DNA from: Akkermansiaceae bacterium
Lineage (GTDB): Bacteria; Verrucomicrobiota; Verrucomicrobiia; Verrucomicrobiales; Akkermansiaceae
DNA: 41,018 nt
Assembly: GCA_018402445.1 (NCBI GenBank)
Contig: JAGYIT010000008.1
Span: forward strand, 1-41,018
Reading direction: 5' to 3'
Position numbers and translations under genes: made by a program
The notes under the pieces: model-generated
What the model was told of the DNA's origin: nothing
The model's input: only the letters and a program-made list of their open reading frames with translations
Database searches by the model: none
Part shown: positions 1-7,758 of the stretch, piece by piece
Layout: every line of letters starts with the position of its first letter
How positions within the stretch are numbered: the stretch's first letter is position 1

Positions 1-26
1 ACGATCCACATTTGCAGGAGCTTGGC

Positions 27-923
27 TCAGGGCTTGACGATCCGCTTGAGTCCGTCGGTCTTGGCAGCCGCGAAGCCGTAGAGGCATTCTAGGGTGACGA
101 AGATTTTGTTGGAGCGGGTGTCGGTGAAGCGGAGGTAGCCGAAGGTCATGCCCGTGGTGGGATCGGTGACGGCACCGGCTTGTTGATACTCGGCGACCGG
201 CTGGAGGTAGCGCATGGCCACCGCGACCGCACTGGAGTGGGCGGCGAAACCCACGAGCTTTTCTCCGTGATCCGACGGTATGAGGGTCGTTTCGTGGAGG
301 TTGAATCCGGCGATGCGTTTGACCATGCCTTCGGTGACGGCGGGGGCGTTGAGGTTCAGGTTGAAACTCTTAGCCACCACGTCGTCGGCGAGCATGTTGG
401 TGTAGTAGCCGGAATCGAGCACCAGCGATCGTGGGTTCGGTGGCATCTTGGCATTTCCGCAGGCTTCGCGCAGGCCGAGCACCTTCTTGTAATCGAAGGC
501 GGTGGGAGCCAGGGCAGCGATGCCGGGAGCGCCAAAGTTGGCGGCAGTGATGCAGCTAAAGATGTCCACCAGCACGTCTTGGGCGAGTTGCTGTGCGGCG
601 GCTTCCACCAAGGTTTCTAGCACGTTGAGAGACACCTCGGCAGATTCCTTGGCGGTGACGTGGACGGTCTTGTATTTGTGACGGCTGAGCGTGACGGGAA
701 CCACCGTGACCGTGGCATCTGCATTCGACGAGTAGTCTCCGGTGAAGTCGCTCGACACGCTGGGCGCACCCACGAGTGGGACGCGGATGGTGTCGAGTTT
801 CTCAGCGGGAAGCGGGCTGAAGTCGGTGGAGAATGCCGTGACCGGCAGGAGGTTTGACATGAAGGGCATGAGCGCACGTTGCGCCACCTTGATGTCTTTG
901 ACGTTGGTGAGGGTGTTTGGCAT
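27..923 (-). CDS. Phage major capsid protein
   Basis: A 298-residue protein that I read as the major head protein of a tailed phage. It has no signal peptide or membrane segment. The N-terminal arm and the later TGMTFGYLRF stretch fit coat proteins of the HK97 fold, but I identify it mainly by position: it follows the prohead protease/scaffold gene by 9 bases, the usual order protease-scaffold-capsid. The ATG at 921-923 gives a normal length. The frame is intact, unlike the portal further up. The genes that should follow (head completion and tail) lie outside the window. A 42-base piece of this gene recurs at 15048-15089. The head role is likely; the exact capsid family is uncertain. Confidence 0.75.
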   Translation of the reverse strand: MPNTLTNVKDIKVAQRALMPFMSNLLPVTAFSTDFSPLPAEKLDTIRVPLVGAPSVSSDFTGDYSSNADATVTVVPVTLSRHKYKTVHVTAKESAEVSLNVLETLVEAAAQQLAQDVLVDIFSCITAANFGAPGIAALAPTAFDYKKVLGLREACGNAKMPPNPRSLVLDSGYYTNMLADDVVAKSFNLNLNAPAVTEGMVKRIAGFNLHETTLIPSDHGEKLVGFAAHSSAVAVAMRYLQPVAEYQQAGAVTDPTTGMTFGYLRFTDTRSNKIFVTLECLYGFAAAKTDGLKRIVKP

Positions 924-932
924 GGCGAGTTA

Positions 933-2246
933 TTAGGCTTGGTGTTTGAGAATGAGAGCTTGTTGGTCGGGGGTGAGCTTGCGCCAGAAGGCGGTCTGCT
1001 CGGTGGGATCGGTGATGGCGGCAAAACGCGAATGGAGATCGGCGGCTTGGTTGGTGTCACCAGCTGGGGTGACGCGGGCGGGCATCGTGGTGCCGGTGCT
1101 GGCAACGACGCGGGCGACTTCGAGTTGTAGCTTGCGGTCGAAATCCGTTTGGGACGCCTCCAGCTCGGTGATCTGGGATTGCAGCGTGGAGACTTGGCTG
1201 GTTGCGGCATCTCGTTGCGCGATCAGGTTGGCGGCTTGGATTTTCGCCTCGTCGCACTCTGCTTTGAGCGTGTCGATTTCAGCGGCAAGGAGCTCCACTT
1301 CACCGCGCAGCGATTCGACTTGGGTCGATGCTTCGTTGAGCAGTTCGGTTTGGGCTTGGTGGTCCCGCGTGAGGTCATCGACCTGGGTGCGGGCTTCGAG
1401 GAGTTGGTCTTCGAGTGCGGTAGTCATCACCCGTGATTTCGTGTCAACCGAGGTGTGATAAACTTTGAGGCGGCGCATGGCTTCTGCGCGGTCGGGAACC
1501 ATGCCTGCGAGGTTGTGGCGTTGGGCCTGCTTGCCGCTAAAAGTCTGGCCTTCCATGGCCTCAGCGGGAATCGCACGACCACGGGAAAGCACGGCATCAT
1601 GGAACTCGGCGGCGATTTCTGCGAGGTTGGATTGGATCAGCTCGCGTTGGTCATCGGTGAGTGCGGTGCCGGGAGCGCCCATCGCCTTGTATTTGCCGAC
1701 CGAGAACACCTCCACCTTGATGCCCGCCTTGTCGATGGCGGCAGAACTGTCGATCACCGCCTGCACCACGCCGATGGAGCCGACCTGCGCGGAAGGAGTG
1801 GCGTAGATGGCACGGGCTTGAGATGCCACCCAGTAGGCAGCTGAGCACATCAGGCCGGACGAAAAGGCATAGACTGGCTTGCGCTCATTCAACGATGCCA
1901 CAGCGGCGGCGAGTTCCGGAGTGCCTGCCACCGTGCCGCCTGGGGAATCGATGTTGAGGAAGACCGCCTTAATGTCATTTCGTCCCGCTGCCTCCCGCAA
2001 TGCCTCGCCGATTTCCTCGGAACTGGTGGCACCCAGAAAGACTCTCGCAATGAGGTCAGGCTTGCGGAGGATAGGCCCCTCGATGGCGATCACGCCGATG
2101 CCGTCCTCGATGGTGAGAAGCGGGTTTTCAGTGGCCTTTTTGGGGAAAAACTCGTGTTCCGACAGCCCCCGCAGGGAGGTGGCCATGGATTGCAGCGCTT
2201 CGGGTTGGATCAGCCATTCACGGTTTTGCAGGAGGAGCGAGTTCAC
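933..2246 (-). CDS. Phage prohead protease (S49/SppA type) fused to scaffold
   Basis: A 437-residue protein. Residues about 45-250 form an S49 (SppA/lambda gpC-like) serine protease domain: the NIDSPGG loop lies near 98-104, the nucleophile is Ser135 in MCSAAYW, and a catalytic lysine is expected in GKYKAMG near 185-187. From about residue 274 the chain becomes a long coiled coil rich in Glu, Gln and Ala, as in a head scaffold. An in-frame ATG at 1425-1427 (Met274) could give a separate scaffold product, as Nu3 comes from inside lambda gene C. The predicted start is a GTG at 2244-2246. The enzyme would mature the prohead and remove the scaffold. It sits directly before the capsid gene. The open frame suggests recent decay or retained function, although the portal is dead. 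Confidence 0.8.
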   Translation of the reverse strand: MNSLLLQNREWLIQPEALQSMATSLRGLSEHEFFPKKATENPLLTIEDGIGVIAIEGPILRKPDLIARVFLGATSSEEIGEALREAAGRNDIKAVFLNIDSPGGTVAGTPELAAAVASLNERKPVYAFSSGLMCSAAYWVASQARAIYATPSAQVGSIGVVQAVIDSSAAIDKAGIKVEVFSVGKYKAMGAPGTALTDDQRELIQSNLAEIAAEFHDAVLSRGRAIPAEAMEGQTFSGKQAQRHNLAGMVPDRAEAMRRLKVYHTSVDTKSRVMTTALEDQLLEARTQVDDLTRDHQAQTELLNEASTQVESLRGEVELLAAEIDTLKAECDEAKIQAANLIAQRDAATSQVSTLQSQITELEASQTDFDRKLQLEVARVVASTGTTMPARVTPAGDTNQAADLHSRFAAITDPTEQTAFWRKLTPDQQALILKHQA

Positions 2247-2324
2247 GCATCGGTTGGTGGTGTCAACGCGGCGGGCACAGAATGACGGCTTGCATCGTAC
2301 CTTGTTTTGAGATTGAATAACTCT

Positions 2325-2522
2325 ATGCCTGCGGGAGAAAAAAACACTTCAGTCAAAAAGGCGGCAGCCCGTCTTGTCCGTCAATTGCCGGACACCGCCA
2401 GTTGGGATGATCTCATGTATGAAATCCTCGTCCGGCAGAAAATCGAAGCTGGTCTGGCTGATTTACGAAACGGTCGCAAGCATGACCACGCATCCATCCG
2501 CAGCGAGTTCGGCGCCGCATGA
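2325..2522 (+). CDS. Antitoxin of a ParE-type module
   Basis: A small protein (65 residues from the ATG at 2325; an in-frame TTG at 2307 would add six). It overlaps the downstream toxin start by four bases (ATGA), which implies coupled translation. The sequence is charged, with a helix-forming middle (WDDLMYEILVRQKIEAGL), as in the short antitoxins that precede ParE/RelE toxins. I see no clear ribbon-helix-helix signature. The identification rests on size, overlap and the toxin next door. The pair is on the plus strand, inserted between the phage protease gene and a portal fragment that are both on the minus strand, so it is a later arrival. Confidence 0.7.
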   Translation: MPAGEKNTSVKKAAARLVRQLPDTASWDDLMYEILVRQKIEAGLADLRNGRKHDHASIRSEFGAA

Positions 2523-2812
2523 ACATCACATGGTCAGCGCAGGCGCGTCGCGATCTGCAGGCCATTCGGGATTTCATAGCCCATGACTCAGAGCACTATG
2601 CACGATTGCAGATCGAGCGTCTGATTTCTCGCGTGGAACGTGCCGCCGTGATGCCTTCCAGAGGCCATCCCGTTCATGAGTTTATCGAGTCCGACCTGCG
2701 CGAGGTGCATGAAGGTTCTTACCGGCTCATTTACGGTGTGTTCGGCGATGAGTTTCAAGTGGTGACCATTGTCCACATGAAACAGCGCGTCACGCGGCGT
2801 CGCTTACGCTGA
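2519..2812 (+). CDS. ParE/RelE-family toxin
   Basis: A 97-residue toxin. The opening WSAQARRDLQAIRDFIAHDS is the typical ParE start, followed by the helix around ARLQIERLISRVERAA, then GHPVHEF and the core strand REVHEGSYRLIYGV, ending in basic residues. Family members either poison gyrase (ParE) or cut mRNA at the ribosome (RelE); the sequence favours ParE. It is translationally coupled to the antitoxin by ATGA. The last bases overlap the stop of the opposite-strand portal fragment, so insertion cut close to the portal remnant. It looks complete and probably functional. Confidence 0.85.
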   Translation: MNITWSAQARRDLQAIRDFIAHDSEHYARLQIERLISRVERAAVMPSRGHPVHEFIESDLREVHEGSYRLIYGVFGDEFQVVTIVHMKQRVTRRRLR

Positions 2813-2990
2813 GCGCCCTGGTGCCTCCGACATCGTTCCCGCTGGCTTCCAAAGCATCTCGACCGGGATTCCGTATTTCTCCGCTGTCTCAATGATCAGC
2901 TTTGCATCGCTGGCGCGGCGTTCGATTTCCTCGCCGAAGTCGGCCTCAGGTCCGGCATCTGCGGTAATTCACTTGGGTGGAACGGAGCTA
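2804..2990 (-). pseudogene. Portal gene 3' fragment, second copy
   Basis: Translation on the minus strand gives DFGEEIERRASDAKLI, then IETAEKYGIPVEMLWKP, the same C-terminus as the portal remnant at 3998-4290, ending at a stop in 2804-2806. Upstream it reads PPK, a stop codon, then ITADAG, matching PPKRVTVDAG in the other copy. The stretch between DAG.EA and DFGEE (about 25 residues in the other copy) is deleted. It is therefore a diverged, non-functional duplicate lying in direct orientation about 1.2 kb from its partner. The PEP-CTERM gene lies between the two. Confidence 0.8.
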
Positions 2991-3026
2991 ATTGAGCCTG
3001 ACCGCACCAGTGGTTCCCGGCCTAAC

Positions 3027-3056
3027 AGCAAAAGGCGGACCCGGAAGCCCGCCCCT
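3027..3056 (-). terminator. Intrinsic terminator after the PEP-CTERM gene
   Basis: On the minus strand, just past the stop of the PEP-CTERM gene, GGCGG and CCGCC form a short GC stem around a 10-base loop, followed by TTTT. The stem is only five perfect pairs, so strength is uncertain. Position and orientation fit termination of that gene. Confidence 0.5.
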
Positions 3057-3098
3057 GCGTTTCAAAGGATCAAAGGGATAGAGAGTCAAAGGGAATGA

Positions 3099-3890
3099 TC
3101 AGCGTTTCCGGCGGATCAGCATCATGCCGCCTGCGACCATTGATAGCAGCATCGACGTTGGTTCAGGAACAACTGTGTAGACCTTGAAGAATTGGGTTCC
3201 GACCACGTTCTGCATCGAGTAGACCCGGTTGCCCGTGGCGAAGCCGCCTTCAGTCGTAGCTCCGAGGGCCGCGAGGGCCTGAGCTTGGCTCAGATTGGTC
3301 GGGCCGAAGGTGCCGAAGGAGAACTCGGGCGTGCCGATGTAGCCGGGGATTTCTGATGCGTAGACAGCCGTCGTGCCGGGAATCTCAGCCCCCGTGCTGC
3401 CCGTCGAGCCACCCGTCTGGGTGACCCACGGTGAGCCGATTACAAGATTGTTACTATTGAGGCTGTCATTTGACGGGCCAGCTAAACCTCCACTAACTAA
3501 AACGTTCACCAATGACCATGTCTGGAAGGCCGAGCCAAAAGCGTTTCCGGTGTTTGCCCCGGTCTGCGGGCTGAACAGCGGCCAGGTGCCCGAAGGGAAG
3601 TAGTAGTCGTTGACGTTCGTCGAGAGCGTGCCGATGGCCGGATCCATTTCGACGCCGAACGAATTTATACCCCAACTCAGCGGAGTCTGTGACGGATTAG
3701 TGTAGCTGCCGCCAGAGCTCACCGCGTTGCCAGGATTCATCCGAAATTCGCCAGTAGCGGTATTGAATAAAATATAGGCGTCGCCGACCTGAGTTTGGGC
3801 CTGAGCAGACGAAGCTGCAAAAGTGATGAGCGCGGAAGTTGCCGCGAGGGTGAGGAGGCTTTGAATTTTCATGTTCTGGTGTATTTTCAT
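3099..3890 (-). CDS. PEP-CTERM sorted exported protein
   Basis: A 263-residue exported protein (257 if the second Met is used). It has an N-terminal signal peptide (LLTLAATSALITFAASSAQAQ), a low-charge body rich in Gly, Ser, Thr and Asn, and a C-terminal PEP-CTERM signal: VVPEPTSM, a hydrophobic stretch, then RRKR. In the family, this tail directs the protein to the exosortase/EPS sorting route, where it is cleaved at the membrane. The body has no enzyme motif that I recognise. The gene and its terminator lie between two copies of the phage portal 3' end, an odd place for a host surface protein. Two in-frame start codons (3890 and 3872) lie in a tandem 18-base repeat; both give a usable signal peptide. 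Confidence 0.85.
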   Translation of the reverse strand: MKIHQNMKIQSLLTLAATSALITFAASSAQAQTQVGDAYILFNTATGEFRMNPGNAVSSGGSYTNPSQTPLSWGINSFGVEMDPAIGTLSTNVNDYYFPSGTWPLFSPQTGANTGNAFGSAFQTWSLVNVLVSGGLAGPSNDSLNSNNLVIGSPWVTQTGGSTGSTGAEIPGTTAVYASEIPGYIGTPEFSFGTFGPTNLSQAQALAALGATTEGGFATGNRVYSMQNVVGTQFFKVYTVVPEPTSMLLSMVAGGMMLIRRKR

Positions 3891-3902
3891 GTTGCGGTGT
3901 AT
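3867..3902 (-). repeat. Tandem 18-base repeat carrying two start codons
   Basis: On the minus strand two 18-base units (ATACACCGCAACATGAAA and ATACACCAGAACATGAAA) lie head to tail. Each contains an ATG in frame with the PEP-CTERM gene. The duplication therefore creates two alternative starts with near-identical upstream sequence and adds six residues. Confidence 0.8.
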
Positions 3903-3997
3903 TTATTTGCCCTACTGATGGTGTGTTTGCTTGACGCGCAAACAGTTCGCAGCCCCCCGAGTGCAAGAAAAAAATCTGATTCTGTGTGATTTTTTCG

Positions 3998-5211
3998 TTA
4001 CGAAGGCTTCCAGAGCATCTCCACTGGGATGCCGTATTTCTCGGCCGTCTCCATGATCAGCTTTGCATCGCTGGCGCGGCGTTCGATTTCCTCGCCAAAA
4101 TCAGCACCTTGTTCGTTGAAGTGGTCGCTGAGGGTTTTGAGACCCATTTGCCTTCGGCTAAGCCAACTTGTGCCTGCGGCAGAGGGATGATCGCCGTTAG
4201 CACGGTTTCCTGCGTTCCACGTCGGAGCGGTTTTGTTGGGCTTCGCGTCCGGCATCTACGGTAACACGCTTGGGCGGAACTGTGCTGATTTTCCACCAAC
4301 CCGGTATCGGTGGTAGCGATCCACGGGAAATCGCGTCGCCGATCACATAGGCCCAGACGGGTTTGATGAGACGGGTTTCGAGGATCATTTGGCGGAACGA
4401 GAAGCGACGGTCGGCTTTGGCGACGACCAACCTAACGCCCGCGCCGCCGACCTTGCTTGAATCCGCTGCGAACTCGAAGGGGATCATCCCGAGGGCGGAG
4501 TCACGCCGGAGATGTTCGAGGAAGCCGGTGAAGGTGGGGAGGGGCGATTCGATTGGAAGCTGTCGAGTGACTCGTCGGGTTTGAGGGCGATCAACTTGCC
4601 GCCGACGATGCGTTGGAGCGAAACCGGGTCGCTGTTTTCCGTGCCGATTGCCGCTCCGCCGACCATGAAGTCGTTGCTGTCGTCGATTTCCCCGCGTGCT
4701 GTTTTGAGGATGCGGGAGACGTCGGCATTGTCCTTCACCGCGTGTTTTTCGAGAGCGAGCAATTCCATTTCATCGAGCACGTGGTTGATGGAATGCTGGA
4801 TGGTCGGATGAGAACGCACCCCGCCTGCCCACTCAGGTTCGTGGATGTGCAGGATGGAGGTGGCGGGTAGATCGTTGTGGATGAAATACTCGCCGTCGAT
4901 GTCCATGCCCCGGCAGACGAGTGCTTGGCATTCCTCGAAGGAAAACCGGCGCGTCACCTCGCAGCGGGACGACCACATCGCGAAATATGCTTCGGCGGCG
5001 CGGTTCCATGCTTGGTCAGGTGATTGTGCTTGGACACGGATGCCGTCGCCCGTCGAGTAGATCGCCATGTTGGCGACCAGTTCGCGCACGAAGCCGCTGT
5101 TCTTGTGGAGGTAGCGGGACTTGCGAACCAGTTCGGCACGCACTCCTGACGTGAGTTCGTTGCGGGCACTTCGGAAATCGTGAAGTCGGTGATGAAGAGT
5201 CCGCGTGCCAT
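3998..5211 (-). pseudogene. Phage portal protein, broken
   Basis: The remains of a lambda-type portal, the ring at the capsid vertex through which DNA passes. Portal-like segments occur in order: ELTSGVRAELVRKSRYLHKN, then STGDGIRVQAQS, MDIDGEYFIHND, QHSINHVLDEMELLALEKHA, and in other frames RQMILETRLIKPVWAY, KTLSDHFNEQGADFGEE and GIPVEMLWKP. There are three defects. The N-terminus is missing or out of frame around 5170-5211. One base is lost in a C-run (minus strand) at about 4534-4544. An insertion of roughly 65-70 bases at about 4172-4240 shifts the frame again and separates DVE from GLKTL. The first lesion lies in a homopolymer and could be a sequencing error; the insertion could not. The Fic gene lies directly upstream. 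Confidence 0.8.
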
Positions 5212-5226
5212 GCACGGCGACTGTTG

Positions 5227-6276
5227 TCAACGGACAGGCCGGTAGTGCGAGCCGCGGCCCTTTCCGTGAAGTTCCGCAACGCCGGCTCCAACCAGCTCCC
5301 CAAACTTGTCCTTTAGCGTATGACGATTCGCTCCGGTCGCTTCCACGGCATCGGCGACCGAAAGCGCGCCCTGCTCGCGAAGCATTGTGGCGAGACGTTC
5401 GGCAAGCGGTGATAGCCCTGTCTGATTCGGGGCACGAGTGCTGATTCTTTCGCGTAGCCGGTCCACTTGGGTGCGCATCGAGCGCAGGAAGAACAGAATC
5501 CATGGCTCCCAGTCGCCATCCTCCGTGCCCAAAGTCGTCTGGGTCCGCCGCAGCGCGAGATAATAGGCTTCCTTGTTGTGCTCGATCACGCTTTCCAGCG
5601 AACTGCATGAGACGAAGCTGTAGCCGCTGCGGAGCAGAAGGAGATTGGTCAGCACGCGTGACAACCGACCGTTGCCGTCCTGGAAGGGATGGATGGCGAG
5701 AAACACGACGTTAAAGATGGCGATGCGCAGCAGTGGATGCAGGATCGGCTCGTGTTCCTCTTTGGCCAGCCACTCGAAGAGCTCACCCATCAGGCGTGGA
5801 GTATCGAATGGCGGCGCAGTCTCGAATACGATGCCGATCTGACTGCCATCCGGGTCGAACGCGACCACATGGTTTGGCAGGGTTTTCCAATCGCCCCTGT
5901 GCCGCTCGTCCTTGCTGCTGTATCGAAGTAGGTCACGATGTAGCTGGAGGACGATACCCTCCGTCACTGGCATTTCCGCCCACGAGGCGTGGATGGTTTC
6001 CATCACATAAGCGTATCCGGCTACTTCCTCTTCGTCGCGGGAGCTGAACGATTCGGTCTTGAGATTACCGAGCAGCGCCTCGACTTCACGGTCGCTGAGC
6101 TTTGCGCCCTCGATCCGGGTGGATGATCCGATACTCTCGATCGTGGCAACCCGCCGTAGGGAGGTTAGTCGCTCAGGCTCGATGCTCTCGACGACTCGCC
6201 ACTCGCCCTTGAACTCGTCGATTGACGCAATCAGACGGAGGATCTCATTGGAGGGCTGGAAACGAGGTGGGAGCAT
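5227..6276 (-). CDS. Fic-family AMP transferase, N-terminally self-inhibited
   Basis: A 349-residue Fic protein. The catalytic motif HPFQDGNGRLSR begins at His196 and is complete, so transfer of a nucleoside monophosphate (usually AMP) to a target protein hydroxyl is expected. An inhibitory helix motif, STRIEG, lies near residues 52-57, before the Fic core. It matches the (S/T)xxxE(G/N) signature of class II proteins, in which Glu blocks ATP binding. The C-terminal 80 residues look like a winged helix (LSVADAVEATGANRHTLKDK). Such stand-alone proteins are common in bacteria and act on varied targets. It is in the same orientation as the phage head genes but lies between terminase and portal, where no head gene is expected, so it was probably acquired. 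The target is unknown. Confidence 0.88.
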   Translation of the reverse strand: MLPPRFQPSNEILRLIASIDEFKGEWRVVESIEPERLTSLRRVATIESIGSSTRIEGAKLSDREVEALLGNLKTESFSSRDEEEVAGYAYVMETIHASWAEMPVTEGIVLQLHRDLLRYSSKDERHRGDWKTLPNHVVAFDPDGSQIGIVFETAPPFDTPRLMGELFEWLAKEEHEPILHPLLRIAIFNVVFLAIHPFQDGNGRLSRVLTNLLLLRSGYSFVSCSSLESVIEHNKEAYYLALRRTQTTLGTEDGDWEPWILFFLRSMRTQVDRLRERISTRAPNQTGLSPLAERLATMLREQGALSVADAVEATGANRHTLKDKFGELVGAGVAELHGKGRGSHYRPVR

Positions 6277-6321
6277 CGGCGCGTGAGTATCCTACCTCCA
6301 TTCCCATCCATTTCCATCCAT

Positions 6322-6474
6322 TTATTCTCCAATTTCCTCCATTCTCAGAAACCTCGCCAAGTGGCGTTGCGCCCACGGGTGTCGATGTGGACGAAGCCGG
6401 ACGAGGGCGGGCGGATGGGTGCATGACGGCAGCAGGAGAGACAGGGCAGCGGCGATGGAGATCAAAGTTTTCAT
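6322..6474 (-). CDS. Small phage lipoprotein, 50 residues
   Basis: A short gene whose ATG (6472-6474) overlaps the terminase stop by four bases (ATGA), which suggests coupled translation. The product begins MKTLISIAAALSLLLPSC, a classic signal peptide with a plausible lipobox ending at Cys18, then a basic, proline-rich tail (PPALVRLRPHRHPW). It would be an outer- or inner-membrane lipoprotein. Small lipoproteins occur in phage genomes as Rz1-like lysis proteins, but this place next to the terminase is not the normal Rz1 site. No function can be assigned. The tail may be a remnant of a longer gene. Confidence 0.5.
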   Translation of the reverse strand: MKTLISIAAALSLLLPSCTHPPALVRLRPHRHPWAQRHLARFLRMEEIGE

Positions 6475-7685
6475 GGCTCCTCGTCCGGAGTGTCAACCGG
6501 GGTGAGCGAGATGGCTTCGCGTCCCACGATCTTGAGCATGGTGGCAGCGGCTACCTGCATACTCTCCGCATCCCATAGGTGGTTGGGTCTTGACCCGATG
6601 CGTTCCCACAACCACTTGCCGTTCTTCTTGATGCGGTGCTCGCTTTCCATCTGGGCGAGGTAGTCCTCGTCGATGTCGTCCGGCACCTCCCACACCGGCC
6701 CGTTGTCCGGGTTCTGATTGCGGCGTAGGCGGGCGAGCGTGTCCTTGATGTTGAGGTTCGACCAATAAAAGACTGAGCACGATTGGTCGCGACCAAGCAC
6801 CACCTTGCGGCGCGGTGAGTAGAACCGCTCCACGGATTTGCGGCCTTTCACCTTGTGCGTGAACGTGGCTCGTCTGTCGCCCATCAGAGCCGTCCATCCA
6901 TGAGTCGCGCATTCGCGATAGACATCGTAGGTGGCGTATCCCGCATCGATGAAGACTTGCTGAAAATCCCACTCACCGGATTCGTCGCGGGCGTCTTTGC
7001 TCCATTCCACCTGTTCCCACCTAAAAGGTTGGCGGTGGTGGCAATGCGGGCAGGCAAACGTCCACTCGCGCATACTGGTGGTTTCAAACTTGCGGTGGGT
7101 GTCGTCGTCCTCCTCGCCGCCTTGGGACATGAACAGGCATTTTCCCAGCCATCCGAACGCGGTGACACGGGCTTCTGCTTCTGCCATGTGGCCGGTAGGA
7201 GCCCGCCAGCACTCGTCCATAATGAGCCAACGAATCGACCGGCGCTGGAGGTTGGTTTTGTTGTTTGCCCCCAGCACCCACAGCGTCATGCCATTGGCGA
7301 AGTGGATCGTGTTGTTGCGTTTCTTGTGGCGGTTGGCCGGGTAGAGAGACCGCACGGGGATGCATTCATCAAATAGCTTTTGCAGGCGGCTTTCGCTTTG
7401 GTCTTTGGCGGCATCTTGGGTGGCAGGTTCGCCGCCTTTCAGGTCGTTGCGCCGCATGAACTCACGCCACGCAGCCACGTCGTGCGTGCCATTGGCGGCG
7501 GCTTTCGGGGCGTCCTTGCGCTTTTTCCATGCGTTGAGTAGCTGGCGGCTGACCCCTAGAATGGCTGCTAGGTCAGCTAGATTTGTTGCGGTAGGCGGTG
7601 CTGCTCCTGTGCCGGTTGCCATTGATTGCAACATCGTCCGCTCGGCACGGGTCAGCTTTCCGCCTTTCTGCACACGACCGACCAA
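6471..7685 (-). CDS. Terminase (GpA type), small-large fusion lacking Walker A
   Basis: A 404-residue protein. Residues about 35-85 resemble a small-terminase DNA-binding region (helix-turn-helix LAAILGVSRQLLNAWKKRKD). From about residue 95 the chain is the large subunit of the lambda GpA family: Walker B-like WLIMDECWRAP, a zinc-finger-like CPHCHHR, and the C-terminal nuclease part ending in PNHLWDAESMQVAAATML. Full GpA proteins are about 600-700 residues and carry a Walker A loop before Walker B. Here that ATPase part is absent. The simplest reading is an in-frame deletion that joined the small and large genes. It should be unable to hydrolyse ATP or package DNA. The outer start is a TTG; an internal ATG at codon 19 is also possible. 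Confidence 0.75.
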   Translation of the reverse strand: MVGRVQKGGKLTRAERTMLQSMATGTGAAPPTATNLADLAAILGVSRQLLNAWKKRKDAPKAAANGTHDVAAWREFMRRNDLKGGEPATQDAAKDQSESRLQKLFDECIPVRSLYPANRHKKRNNTIHFANGMTLWVLGANNKTNLQRRSIRWLIMDECWRAPTGHMAEAEARVTAFGWLGKCLFMSQGGEEDDDTHRKFETTSMREWTFACPHCHHRQPFRWEQVEWSKDARDESGEWDFQQVFIDAGYATYDVYRECATHGWTALMGDRRATFTHKVKGRKSVERFYSPRRKVVLGRDQSCSVFYWSNLNIKDTLARLRRNQNPDNGPVWEVPDDIDEDYLAQMESEHRIKKNGKWLWERIGSRPNHLWDAESMQVAAATMLKIVGREAISLTPVDTPDEEP

Positions 7686-7758
7686 GTTGGCGAAGTCACG
7701 GGAGAGAAGCCCAAAAATGAGAGTGTTGATTTACGTTCGGATTCGCAGTCGGTCCAAT

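Noticed and set aside
4484..5608. A 374-codon minus-strand frame read as one protein
   Set aside because: Its first third is antisense-like sequence out of frame with the Fic gene; only the rest is portal. It is not a real fusion protein.
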